DNA of 47,138 bases from an uncultured Bacteroidales bacterium (GTDB lineage: Bacteria > Bacteroidota > Bacteroidia > Bacteroidales > Paludibacteraceae). The stretch is taken from the NCBI GenBank assembly GCA_903830915.1, contig CAIKVR010000364.1:1-47138 (forward strand). The letters run 5' to 3'. The notes below the pieces were generated by a model. That model worked only from the letters and a program-made list of their open reading frames with translations. It did not search any database and was not told the DNA's origin. How positions within the stretch are numbered: the stretch's first letter is position 1; every line of letters starts with the position of its first letter. A program made the position numbers and the translations under genes. Below, in pieces: positions 8,750 through 16,720 of the stretch.

Positions 8750-10699
8750 TTATATGATTATTTTGTAGTTCAACCTGTTATTTCCGACAATTATGAAATA
8801 AATTCCATTATTTTGTATTTTAAATTTCACTGATTCAGAACGGGCTTGTTTGGAAAAAATACATTTTCCGATTAGGTTATAAACATAGAAGTTTTCACCA
8901 ATAATTAGATGGTTGGCACTCACATTATTTCCAATTATTTCAACTTCAGTAATAGATTGTTGAATATTTTTTTCAACAGTGGTAACGCAACCCACAGGCA
9001 CCTGCCAGGTCATGTTACCAATGTTGCTTATATTTGTATTTGCTTCGGCATTTCCTCCCCTGTTAATTGTTGAGAAACCACAATATGTGGCATTTCCTGC
9101 TGGATTACCGTCAAAGATAGCACCGTAACCACGTTTGTTAGTCAGACTATTTACATTATTGTTGGGGTATTCCAACCCTGTACCATTAATGGTTATATTT
9201 TCAAAGGTAATGTTGTAAAATCCATCACCTGCAGTTTTACTGAAATAAACAGCATCGTTTCTGGAATCGATAATATCAATTTTACTGAACTTTACATTTT
9301 TTACCTGTGTACCGGCTTTATTGTTGCAAACCAAATCTATTGCACCAACGGGATTATTGAACAAATCATTAAAGGTGGAACAGCCATCAATGGTTATGTC
9401 CGTAAACTGGTGCAAACCACTATTGTTAAACGCAATACCCGCGAAACAATTATTTACCCGAAGTCCTACTTCCAGATTATCTTTTATATACAAATTGTTA
9501 GCTTTATTATTGTACCCTCCGTAAATAGCACAACCCGATGCACGCCAGCAATTTTCGGATGTACTGAATTGAAAAGTGTTATTCTGACATTCCAGTCCAT
9601 CGGCCGACCAGATTGCCATATCGTCATCACCGTTATTCCGGAAACTGCAATGTTCCACCATGGTGTTTCTTGTTCCTTTGCAGAGATTGACTCCATCGGC
9701 ATAATTATCTCGGAAACGACAATTTCGAATAATCAATCCATCGGTATAAGGTGTTGCTGAAAAAAAATACTGTGCTATCCATGCCCCGGCTTCAAAATGT
9801 TCTGCCCACACATTTTCAACTATTGAGCCCGGTGTAAAAACTCCGTTAATGGCTTTATAAGAATAACTTCGGGAGTTGCGAACCGTAGTCAGGTAAAGAT
9901 CCGAAAAACTTACATTTACTGCATCAGCATACAATCCGCCTTCGTTGGTTACTCCGGTTGTACTGTAATATGTAAAATTAATCTGTGTGTACCACATTCC
10001 TGCACCCATCAATTTCGTATTGTCTACTCCAAACCAGAGTTTGCGGTTTACATTATAGGTTCCTGCCGGAAGAAAAATTGTTTTACCCGGATTGGCATCA
10101 ATAAAAGTTTGTAAGGTACTGCCATTACCGGAATAAATCATCGCTCCTATTGGAGCAGTTTTGGCTATCGGAATTGGTTCCATTTCTACAAAGTCAATGG
10201 ATATATTGCCAGTTTCGCGAATCAGTTTAAGTTTTCCTCCGAGAGAAACTTTTGCCGATAATTTTAGTCTGACTTCATCAAACCGCATGCGTGGATTCTG
10301 ATTTACGACCCCTGCATTATTCGGATTTGAATCACTCCATAAATACTGCCACGACCAGTTGGAAGTCAATGTCAGGGTGCTTACTTTTGTCCCGTTATTG
10401 TACACTCCAAGCGTTCCGCTTTGTCCATCCGGTACACTGTATCTCAATACCAACCCATCGGCGGCCTGAGTCATAGTCCACTCCACTGCTGAATTAGTAT
10501 TAAACAGATTGACACAAACCTGATCGGATGCTTCACTTTGTAAATCAGCTTGTTTGAATGATCGGGAAAGGATTGTTGCATTGGTCAGTGTTCCTGTTTC
10601 AGCTTCGTATCGTTTATACGGAGCATCAAAATATCCTCTTTGAGCAAACAGACCAAAAGTCATGGATAAAAGCAAAAACGAGAGTAGTCCTATTCGCAT
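8750..10699 (-). CDS. GH87-type alpha-1,3-glucanase (mutanase) with CBM6-like domain and T9SS tail
   Basis: A 649-residue secreted protein: signal peptide (1-20), CBM6/35-like domain (about 28-172, YKRYEAETG start), a right-handed parallel beta-helix (about 185-545), and a T9SS tail (about 590-649). In the helix, YADG (Asp335) is followed 23 and 24 residues later by the Asp pair of NNGDD (Asp358, Asp359). This is the same spacing as the three catalytic Asp residues that I recall from the GH87 alpha-1,3-glucanase Agl-FH1. GH87 enzymes cleave alpha-1,3-glucan or nigeran internally. Other beta-helix enzymes (pectate lyase-like, GH28, GH49, GH55) are possible, but the alpha-glucan context with GH66 and GH27 favours GH87. 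It lies 48 bp after the 60-residue peptide gene and 29 bp before protein A, so the three are likely one operon. Confidence 0.72.
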   Translation of the reverse strand: MRIGLLSFLLLSMTFGLFAQRGYFDAPYKRYEAETGTLTNATILSRSFKQADLQSEASDQVCVNLFNTNSAVEWTMTQAADGLVLRYSVPDGQSGTLGVYNNGTKVSTLTLTSNWSWQYLWSDSNPNNAGVVNQNPRMRFDEVRLKLSAKVSLGGKLKLIRETGNISIDFVEMEPIPIAKTAPIGAMIYSGNGSTLQTFIDANPGKTIFLPAGTYNVNRKLWFGVDNTKLMGAGMWYTQINFTYYSTTGVTNEGGLYADAVNVSFSDLYLTTVRNSRSYSYKAINGVFTPGSIVENVWAEHFEAGAWIAQYFFSATPYTDGLIIRNCRFRDNYADGVNLCKGTRNTMVEHCSFRNNGDDDMAIWSADGLECQNNTFQFSTSENCWRASGCAIYGGYNNKANNLYIKDNLEVGLRVNNCFAGIAFNNSGLHQFTDITIDGCSTFNDLFNNPVGAIDLVCNNKAGTQVKNVKFSKIDIIDSRNDAVYFSKTAGDGFYNITFENITINGTGLEYPNNNVNSLTNKRGYGAIFDGNPAGNATYCGFSTINRGGNAEANTNISNIGNMTWQVPVGCVTTVEKNIQQSITEVEIIGNNVSANHLIIGENFYVYNLIGKCIFSKQARSESVKFKIQNNGIYFIIVGNNRLNYKIII

Positions 10700-10747
10700 A
10701 AATAAGAATATAAGTAAAAGTTTAGATTTAGAGTAAGATTCCGAAAA

Positions 10748-10930
10748 TTACCCTACTGTTGTTTTAAATGGGTCTTGATTGAAATGTTCCGGTGCAACAA
10801 GTTGAGCTTCTCCGGGTGCTTTTGGTGGTGTGGATTCTAATTGCAAAGCAATTTCATTATCCAGCTCGATGCGCTGTACGACCGGTATTGTATAGTCGGA
10901 TTTGTGTAGAATTGTATTTTTATTTTCCAT
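10748..10930 (-). CDS. Small 60-residue peptide, function unknown
   Basis: A short open frame, MENKNTILHK to DPFKTTVG, in the gap between protein B and the GH87 gene. It has no signal peptide or membrane segment. The middle is amphipathic and acidic (RIELDNEIALQLES) and is followed by a Pro/Gly-rich turn (TPPKAPGEAQ) and a terminal EHFNQDPFKTT. I have an impression of similar 50-65-residue proteins, with the same Asp-Asn-Glu-Ile core and Asp-Pro-Phe end, beside surface-protein genes in other Bacteroidota, but I cannot verify it. It lies 48 bp upstream of the GH87 gene in the same direction, and there is no better explanation for this stretch. The sequence is not low-complexity and does not overlap another gene. 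Confidence 0.6.
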   Translation of the reverse strand: MENKNTILHKSDYTIPVVQRIELDNEIALQLESTPPKAPGEAQLVAPEHFNQDPFKTTVG

Positions 10931-10967
10931 ACTAATAAATTTAATTATGATTTTTAAATCTTATTCA

Positions 10968-10995
10968 AACCCACTCTGACTTTTCAGAGTGGGTT
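10968..10995 (-). terminator. Intergenic hairpin after giant protein B
   Basis: A perfect 12-bp GC-containing stem (arms 10968-10979 and 10984-10995, loop CTTT) lies 50 bp past the stop of giant protein B and 38 bp before the small peptide start. The run after it on the minus strand is only weakly T-rich, so it may be a partial terminator or an mRNA-stabilising hairpin. Confidence 0.65.
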
Positions 10996-11044
10996 GAACC
11001 TTAGAAAACAACTAATTCACAGATAAGGCATTCGTTTAAAATGA

Positions 11045-14000
11045 TCAATCAATAATTACTTTCTTAATTATCGTTTTTCCTGCATTGGTTACGGTTACCA
11101 TGTAAACTCCGCTTGCAAGTTGAGTATTCAGTACTTTGGAGGTTGATGTCAAACGTTGAGATAGGATTCTCTGACCTACTGCATTGTAAACTGTTACGGT
11201 ACTTTCGGCACTTGCTCCGTTTAACACAATCTGATTATTTGCATTGAGCGAAATCCATAAATTTGGATTTGAACTCTGATTGATTCCTGTTGCTACCGAA
11301 GGAGCTTTGAAAATCAATGCAAAACGCCCGGTGGTATTTACTGCTTCAGAACTGAAAGAATAACTGCTTCCGTCACTCAAATTAATTAGCTGGGTTGGGT
11401 CGATACTTTGATAATCTTTCAGATAAATCTGTGTTCCCTGTTTAAAGTTGATGAACTCAGATGCTTTCAGAGTATATGAACTGCTTTGAGTAGTAGTTGA
11501 AGTAAACCCAAGTGGCAATTCTGTATCATAAGTTATTGAATTCAATCCATCAATGACTAATTGTTCTCCTCCTGCTGTCAGATAAATTTCAGCAACTGAA
11601 TTATTAGTAGGCATTTTAGGTGAATCAAAGTTATCGTAACCATTAGAAGCGTTCGGATTGAAATAAACTATGGCTTCATCGCTGATTGTTCCGTTAGAAA
11701 CCTGAAGACGAAGTACCGGTTGTTCAATTGTATTAACAGCAGGTGCTTTCAAAGGGTTTGCAGTGGCACTGTGTGATCTCATGCTATTGTCCAATGTCAA
11801 CGTTCCCTGAGTCTGACCTGCATCAACCCTTATCCAAAATGCTTGCATAGGTGGAATATACTTGGTTACTGCACCATTACCGTTGTTATTTGTACCAAGA
11901 CTTCCGTTTGAATTATAGGTATCAAAAACATAGGCATTTGAACTTCTGGTACGATACCAAATAGTGGACAACAGATTTAATTTTGTTGCTGATTCCCAAT
12001 CTAAATAAGAAGGATAAGGGTTACCTATCAAATTAAACCCTTCTTTGGTCTGTCCCGCAGTACGATAAACTGTGATTGATTTACTGCCGGTATTTAAAGT
12101 TCCTGTAAAGGTTACAGCTCCTGTTGAAGCAAGATTGGCAATATATCCCTGCATAGGCGGTAAAGAAGTAGAAGTGTTGGGTATTTGTGCCCATTGAGCT
12201 GTACTTCCATGTGCTTCATCGTACCAATACAGTGGGTGAGCTACACTTGCTGAAAATACCGCACTCGTGGCATTATTTAACGGACTGGATACGTACCAAT
12301 TTCTACCTGAAGTTAAATATTGGTTTACATTTGTAGTTCCACTGATAGTTGTAGTTCCATTATCAACATAAGTTCCTGTTCCACTGGCATCACTATTTAT
12401 GGTGAAGTTATTAGCCGTTAAAGTAACACCATTATTATTAGTCACTTTTCCTCCTCTTTCAATAGTAATATCATGAATAGTTTTGCTTGCATCGAGGGTT
12501 AATGAACCTCCACTCGATACACTTACATCTGCAAAAATATTTGTAAGTTCTGTTGATGTTTTACTAGCGGTGATATTTATTACCTGACGATTTATGGTTT
12601 GTGAAACCGAAAAATCAGCAGTTTGTATATTTCCGGTCTTATCTTTCAATAACATCCAGAAACCTGCAGAAGCCTGAATCTCTGAAACGGTCTTACTAAA
12701 ATAGGTAGTAGGTGTAAGTGTCATCGACCAAACCATTCCGCTTACATAGCTTAACTTAGCAAAACTGGATGAATTCGACCAATTTCCAAAATCTGGTTCG
12801 GATGGCGACCATATCCACAAATATAAATCTTCACCAGCAGCAAAAGCTGAACCTGTTAAATCAAAAGTCCAGGTTACTGACTGATCCAACGGATATGTTC
12901 CTAATGGATTACTGATGATTGAAACCGGTGCAATCGTAGACACTTCTGTAATGCTAAATGCTAACGGGGTAGAACTGGCAGTATTATAATTTGCATCGGC
13001 TGCGACAGTAGCAACAACCTGATAAGTACCTACATTAGTTGGTTTAGTAGCACTTGCAGCATAAGTAGTACCACCTGTACCTGAATAACTGTATGTTATT
13101 GTTCCGGTAGAACCACTTTCTGTTGTACTGGCAGGACCTTGAGCTGAATGATTGTAGGCAAAACTGGTCGTACCTGTTGCTGTTATGCTTGAAGAGGCTT
13201 TATTGACTGTAAGCGTTTGTGATACATTTGCTGCCGGACTATAGCTTGAATTACCAGCTTGTGAAGCGGTAATTGTACTTGTTCCCGGACCCACAATATG
13301 AATCTGACCGGAAACAATAGTGGCGACAGCTGTATTTGAACTGCTTAAACTTATGGTTAAACCCGAACTAGCTGTAGCACCGGCTGAATAGTCGGCATCA
13401 CCATAATTTTTGGCCGATAATGCTCCAAAGGTGATGGTTTGTGCTGTTGAATATTCTTCAATTTTAAGTGCATTAATATATGCAAATGCTGATAATGGAG
13501 TAGTAGTAATGGTCGTCAACGAAATATATCCACTTGCATCTGGTTCAATCAACCCCGATGTGTAAACCGTACTGTTATTACCATAATAAGTAACTGCCTG
13601 AGTATTTGATCCGGATGATGTCAGAGTATAGCTTACATTAAGATTTGTAGGATACGATGTAGCTGCATCAATATAAACAGTTCCTCCTAAGCCTGTAGCT
13701 GTAGAACTTTGTAAAGTTCCAACAGTTGCTGCACCTGCACCTTGTAAAGTGTATTGAGCAGCACGGTCAGCATTCATATTTCTACATCCAAAGATTTTAA
13801 ATTTATATTTTTTACTTGCATTAAGATTTGAGAATCTAATAACAGGACCATTAGTGGTTGCACCCGTGTAAATATAATCTTCTGTTGCTGTTGCAATAGC
13901 TAAATCACTATTACTTCCAAATTGGGATGCATATGGGCTTAATAAACCTCCATTCGCTTTACCATTTGTTGTAAAACCATCGGCAGTAAATGCCAATGAA

Positions 14001-16468
14001 AAACCAGAGTTGGTATTGCTGGAGTTAATCAAACTTGTATAAGCAGGTGTAGCAATACCAAGAGCTGATGAACCTGTTGCTGTTGAGATATTATTCCAAT
14101 AATTTCCATTAGCATCAGGATTGACAGTTTCGTCACCATTGGTAACATCTCTTACCCCAAAGTCGAAGAAAAGACTTTGATTAACCGACAAAGTTGAACT
14201 TACCGTTAATGTTTGTGGTACACTTGTCGCAGCATTGTATGTCGCATTACCAGCCTGAGAAGCAGTTATAGTAGAAGTTCCTGCTCCCACAATAGTTATG
14301 GTATATCCATTAATCAATGCCACATTGGTATTAGAACTAGTCAATGTTACTGTAAGACCCGAGGTGCTTGTTGGTGTTGTAACTGTAAATGGTGCATCAG
14401 CATCTGTTTTAGCACTTAATGAACCAAATGTGATGGTTTGATTATATTTATTTACTGTTAATGTCTGAATTACATTGGGAGCTGCTGCGTACGTACTATT
14501 ACCTGCTTGTGAAGCTGTAATATCAGTAGTTCCTGCACCAACAATGGTAACTGTGCTACCCGATACAGTTGCAACAGCTGTGTTTGAACTACTATAAGAA
14601 ACTGTCAAACTGGAACTGGCTGTAGCTGTAAGACCAAATGCGGCATCTCCAATTGTTTTTGCAGATAATGAATTAAATGTAATGGTTTGTGCAGTAAGTG
14701 CTCCGGCACTAACTGTAAGAGATTGTGTTACATCGGTTGCTGCTTCAAACGTTCCATCTCCGCTTTGCGAAGCAGTAATAATGGTTGATCCTGCAGCGAT
14801 AACATGTATTTTACCGGAAACAATCGTTGCAACTGATGGAACAGAACTGGAATAAGTAACCGTTAACCCTGAAGTGGCAGTAGCTCCGGGAGCTGAATCA
14901 GCATCGCCAACAGTTTTGGTAGACAAAGCGCCAAATGTAATGGTTTGAGCTCCTTTGTACTCTTCCAATTTCATACAATTTATAAAACAATTTTGGGCAT
15001 AGAGTGGTGATGACATGGTTAATGTAAATTGACCAGACCCTGATACATTTAATGGAGTAAGATAATCTGTATTATAAGTGTACATATTATTTCCGTAATA
15101 CGGGGTAGCCACTGTGTATATACCACCACTTGTTAATTGATACGAGTTATTACCATCTGAAGTATAACCATTACCTGCAGTAGGTGAATACACAGTATTA
15201 TATGCTGGAATTCTGGAATTATCTAAATTCCCGACTGTAGTCGCTGCTCCAACAATACTATATTGAGCATTTCTTGCTACAGATCCATTTCGAGTTCCAA
15301 AAATTTTAAATATATATTTTTTGTTTAGATTTAGTCCTGTAATTTTAAATGCAGGTGATGTACCAGATGCTGCATAGAAAAAATCTTCTGTAGCTGTTCC
15401 TATTGCAAGGTCAGTATCACTACCTCCGGCAGTAAATTGTGAAGCATAAGGAGTTCTTAAACCTCCGTTAAGCTTTCCATTGGTAATAAATCCTGAGGCT
15501 GTAATCGCCAATGAATAACCTGTTAAAGCAGTTCCTGAAGAGTTTTTTAATGATTTTGAAGCAGCAACAGCAACATTGAAAATGTTATTCCAGTATTTAC
15601 CATTAGCATCAGCCACAGCGATTGTATCGCCATTTGTTCCCTCACCTGGTCCGAAGTCAAATAGTAAACTTTGTGATAATGTAGCTCCAGCTGCAACCGT
15701 ATAGGAATAATTACTTCCTCCATTAAGAGATCCTGCGTTCCAGTTTATGGTATATAAATCAGCATCGGCGGGAGCAATCGTTAATCCACTTCCTGAAGTA
15801 AAAACATAATACTTAACTACTGTATTTAATGCCTGTGTTCCAATATATGCGGTATAACTTGTACCTGAACCGGTCATAGTTGAAACGGATGAGGTAGTCC
15901 AATTGTCGGTTGTATAACGCAAATAGACTGCCTGTCCGGTTGGTAATGCACCGCTCATAGTAGCAGTAACTGCTCCCACGGTATTAACTGTAGGAGTACC
16001 CGGACTTAGAGAAACGGAACTCACTGTTGCCGAAGCACCTCCTAATTCAAAAAATACCCAGTCTCCGGTTGGTGATGAACTTGCATCTTTTGTTTTAAAA
16101 ACATACCGGTTACTTGCACTACTAACATTACGATACAAAGCTCCTGTAGCTTGACATGTGGTATTAAGTGTATATTTAGTACCAGGAGTAACAGCTACAT
16201 CTAATGTTCCACCATTATTTTCCTGACGAATTGTTCCTCCCCAGTCAATTAGAAGTCTCCAGTATTTATTTCCTGGAAATGTTCCTGTTGGTGTCCTGTC
16301 TCCAGAAGTAAAGGATGTTCCTGCACTTGCCGACATATATGCAACTCCTGTGTTTGTAGAACAGGAACCTGGCCAGCCACTTGCCATATCACCAACAATA
16401 CCATTTTGAGCTTGAACCAAATTGAAAAGCCCAACGAAAACGATTAAAAGTAAAAATAGTTTTTTCAT
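11045..16468 (-). CDS. Giant modular T9SS surface protein B
   Basis: A 1807-residue secreted protein with signal peptide (1-21), no catalytic domain that I can recognise. Domains: an N-terminal region shared with A and C (22-147); a CBM25/26-like Ig domain (148-259); the unnamed module (264-505); three Big/MBG-like repeats (506-755); a second module copy (762-1007); a fourth Big-like repeat (1008-1090); an MBG domain (about 1091-1173); a domain like those in SusE-associated proteins (about 1178-1290, LYLWIWSPSEPDFGNW); and a C-terminal region of about 430 residues (1375-1807) homologous to the end of protein C, including the T9SS tail. Residues 1-1007 are a clear paralogue of protein A and then diverge. 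Inferred role: cell-surface glycan capture or scaffold. A good -7 promoter box lies about 60 nt upstream, so it may head a transcription unit with the peptide, GH87 and A. Confidence 0.8.
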   Translation of the reverse strand: MKKLFLLLIVFVGLFNLVQAQNGIVGDMASGWPGSCSTNTGVAYMSASAGTSFTSGDRTPTGTFPGNKYWRLLIDWGGTIRQENNGGTLDVAVTPGTKYTLNTTCQATGALYRNVSSASNRYVFKTKDASSSPTGDWVFFELGGASATVSSVSLSPGTPTVNTVGAVTATMSGALPTGQAVYLRYTTDNWTTSSVSTMTGSGTSYTAYIGTQALNTVVKYYVFTSGSGLTIAPADADLYTINWNAGSLNGGSNYSYTVAAGATLSQSLLFDFGPGEGTNGDTIAVADANGKYWNNIFNVAVAASKSLKNSSGTALTGYSLAITASGFITNGKLNGGLRTPYASQFTAGGSDTDLAIGTATEDFFYAASGTSPAFKITGLNLNKKYIFKIFGTRNGSVARNAQYSIVGAATTVGNLDNSRIPAYNTVYSPTAGNGYTSDGNNSYQLTSGGIYTVATPYYGNNMYTYNTDYLTPLNVSGSGQFTLTMSSPLYAQNCFINCMKLEEYKGAQTITFGALSTKTVGDADSAPGATATSGLTVTYSSSVPSVATIVSGKIHVIAAGSTIITASQSGDGTFEAATDVTQSLTVSAGALTAQTITFNSLSAKTIGDAAFGLTATASSSLTVSYSSSNTAVATVSGSTVTIVGAGTTDITASQAGNSTYAAAPNVIQTLTVNKYNQTITFGSLSAKTDADAPFTVTTPTSTSGLTVTLTSSNTNVALINGYTITIVGAGTSTITASQAGNATYNAATSVPQTLTVSSTLSVNQSLFFDFGVRDVTNGDETVNPDANGNYWNNISTATGSSALGIATPAYTSLINSSNTNSGFSLAFTADGFTTNGKANGGLLSPYASQFGSNSDLAIATATEDYIYTGATTNGPVIRFSNLNASKKYKFKIFGCRNMNADRAAQYTLQGAGAATVGTLQSSTATGLGGTVYIDAATSYPTNLNVSYTLTSSGSNTQAVTYYGNNSTVYTSGLIEPDASGYISLTTITTTPLSAFAYINALKIEEYSTAQTITFGALSAKNYGDADYSAGATASSGLTISLSSSNTAVATIVSGQIHIVGPGTSTITASQAGNSSYSPAANVSQTLTVNKASSSITATGTTSFAYNHSAQGPASTTESGSTGTITYSYSGTGGTTYAASATKPTNVGTYQVVATVAADANYNTASSTPLAFSITEVSTIAPVSIISNPLGTYPLDQSVTWTFDLTGSAFAAGEDLYLWIWSPSEPDFGNWSNSSSFAKLSYVSGMVWSMTLTPTTYFSKTVSEIQASAGFWMLLKDKTGNIQTADFSVSQTINRQVINITASKTSTELTNIFADVSVSSGGSLTLDASKTIHDITIERGGKVTNNNGVTLTANNFTINSDASGTGTYVDNGTTTISGTTNVNQYLTSGRNWYVSSPLNNATSAVFSASVAHPLYWYDEAHGSTAQWAQIPNTSTSLPPMQGYIANLASTGAVTFTGTLNTGSKSITVYRTAGQTKEGFNLIGNPYPSYLDWESATKLNLLSTIWYRTRSSNAYVFDTYNSNGSLGTNNNGNGAVTKYIPPMQAFWIRVDAGQTQGTLTLDNSMRSHSATANPLKAPAVNTIEQPVLRLQVSNGTISDEAIVYFNPNASNGYDNFDSPKMPTNNSVAEIYLTAGGEQLVIDGLNSITYDTELPLGFTSTTTQSSSYTLKASEFINFKQGTQIYLKDYQSIDPTQLINLSDGSSYSFSSEAVNTTGRFALIFKAPSVATGINQSSNPNLWISLNANNQIVLNGASAESTVTVYNAVGQRILSQRLTSTSKVLNTQLASGVYMVTVTNAGKTIIKKVIID
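13199..13447 (-). repeat. Fourth Big-like repeat in protein B
   Basis: This encodes residues 1008-1090 of protein B. It follows the second unnamed module and matches the tandem block at 14204-14953 (QTITFGALSAK start, TSTITASQAGN core). Confidence 0.8.
13448..14185 (-). repeat. Unnamed 240-residue module, copy 2 of protein B
   Basis: This encodes residues 762-1007 of protein B. It is nearly collinear with 5706-6434 in protein A, with the same PDANGNYWNNISTATG, ATATEDYIYTGAT and GLGGTVYIDAATSYP strings. This shows recent common descent of the two blocks. Confidence 0.8.
14204..14953 (-). repeat. Three tandem Ig-like (Big/MBG) repeats in protein B
   Basis: This encodes residues 506-755 of protein B as three repeats of about 80 residues. 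They are collinear with the tandem block in protein A (6453-7199), repeat for repeat. Confidence 0.85.
14954..15679 (-). repeat. Unnamed 240-residue module, copy 1 of protein B
   Basis: This encodes residues 264-505 of protein B, from SLLFDFGPGEGTNGD to INCMKLEEY. It is collinear with 7212-7925 in protein A. Confidence 0.8.
15692..16027 (-). repeat. CBM25/26-like Ig module in protein B
   Basis: This encodes residues 148-259 of protein B, with YLRYTTDNW, GSGTSYTAYIG, KYYVFTSG and GGSNYSYTV landmarks. It is close to the copy in protein A and more distant from that in C. Carbohydrate binding is inferred, not shown. Confidence 0.5.
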
Positions 16469-16530
16469 GATTTTGATATTATAAAGTTATTGATTGTACT
16501 TGATAATTCCTTTTCTGAGATTATCTGATG

Positions 16531-16538
16531 CAAATATA
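16531..16538 (-). promoter_or_regulatory. -7 promoter box (TATATTTG) upstream of giant protein B
   Basis: On the minus strand this reads TATATTTG, a full match to the Bacteroidota -7 consensus TAnnTTTG, 63 nt upstream of the protein B start. A TTTG (minus strand, 16554-16557) lies 15 nt further upstream, slightly closer than the usual -33 spacing. The flanking bases match those around the SusC box. The rest of the 252-bp gap up to 16720 is AT-rich and shows no gene. Confidence 0.5.
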
Positions 16539-16720
16539 CTCAGTCCACCTATCCAAATTACAGAGCCAAAAATATATATAATGGAATATTAGCACTTTTG
16601 AGATTATATATCAGATATTCAGATAGATATACACCGACAATGGAACGAAAAATATAATGAAATTATGAAGAAAGAATTAGATAGTTCAATTAAATTTAAC
16701 TACTCTAAATTATTACAACT

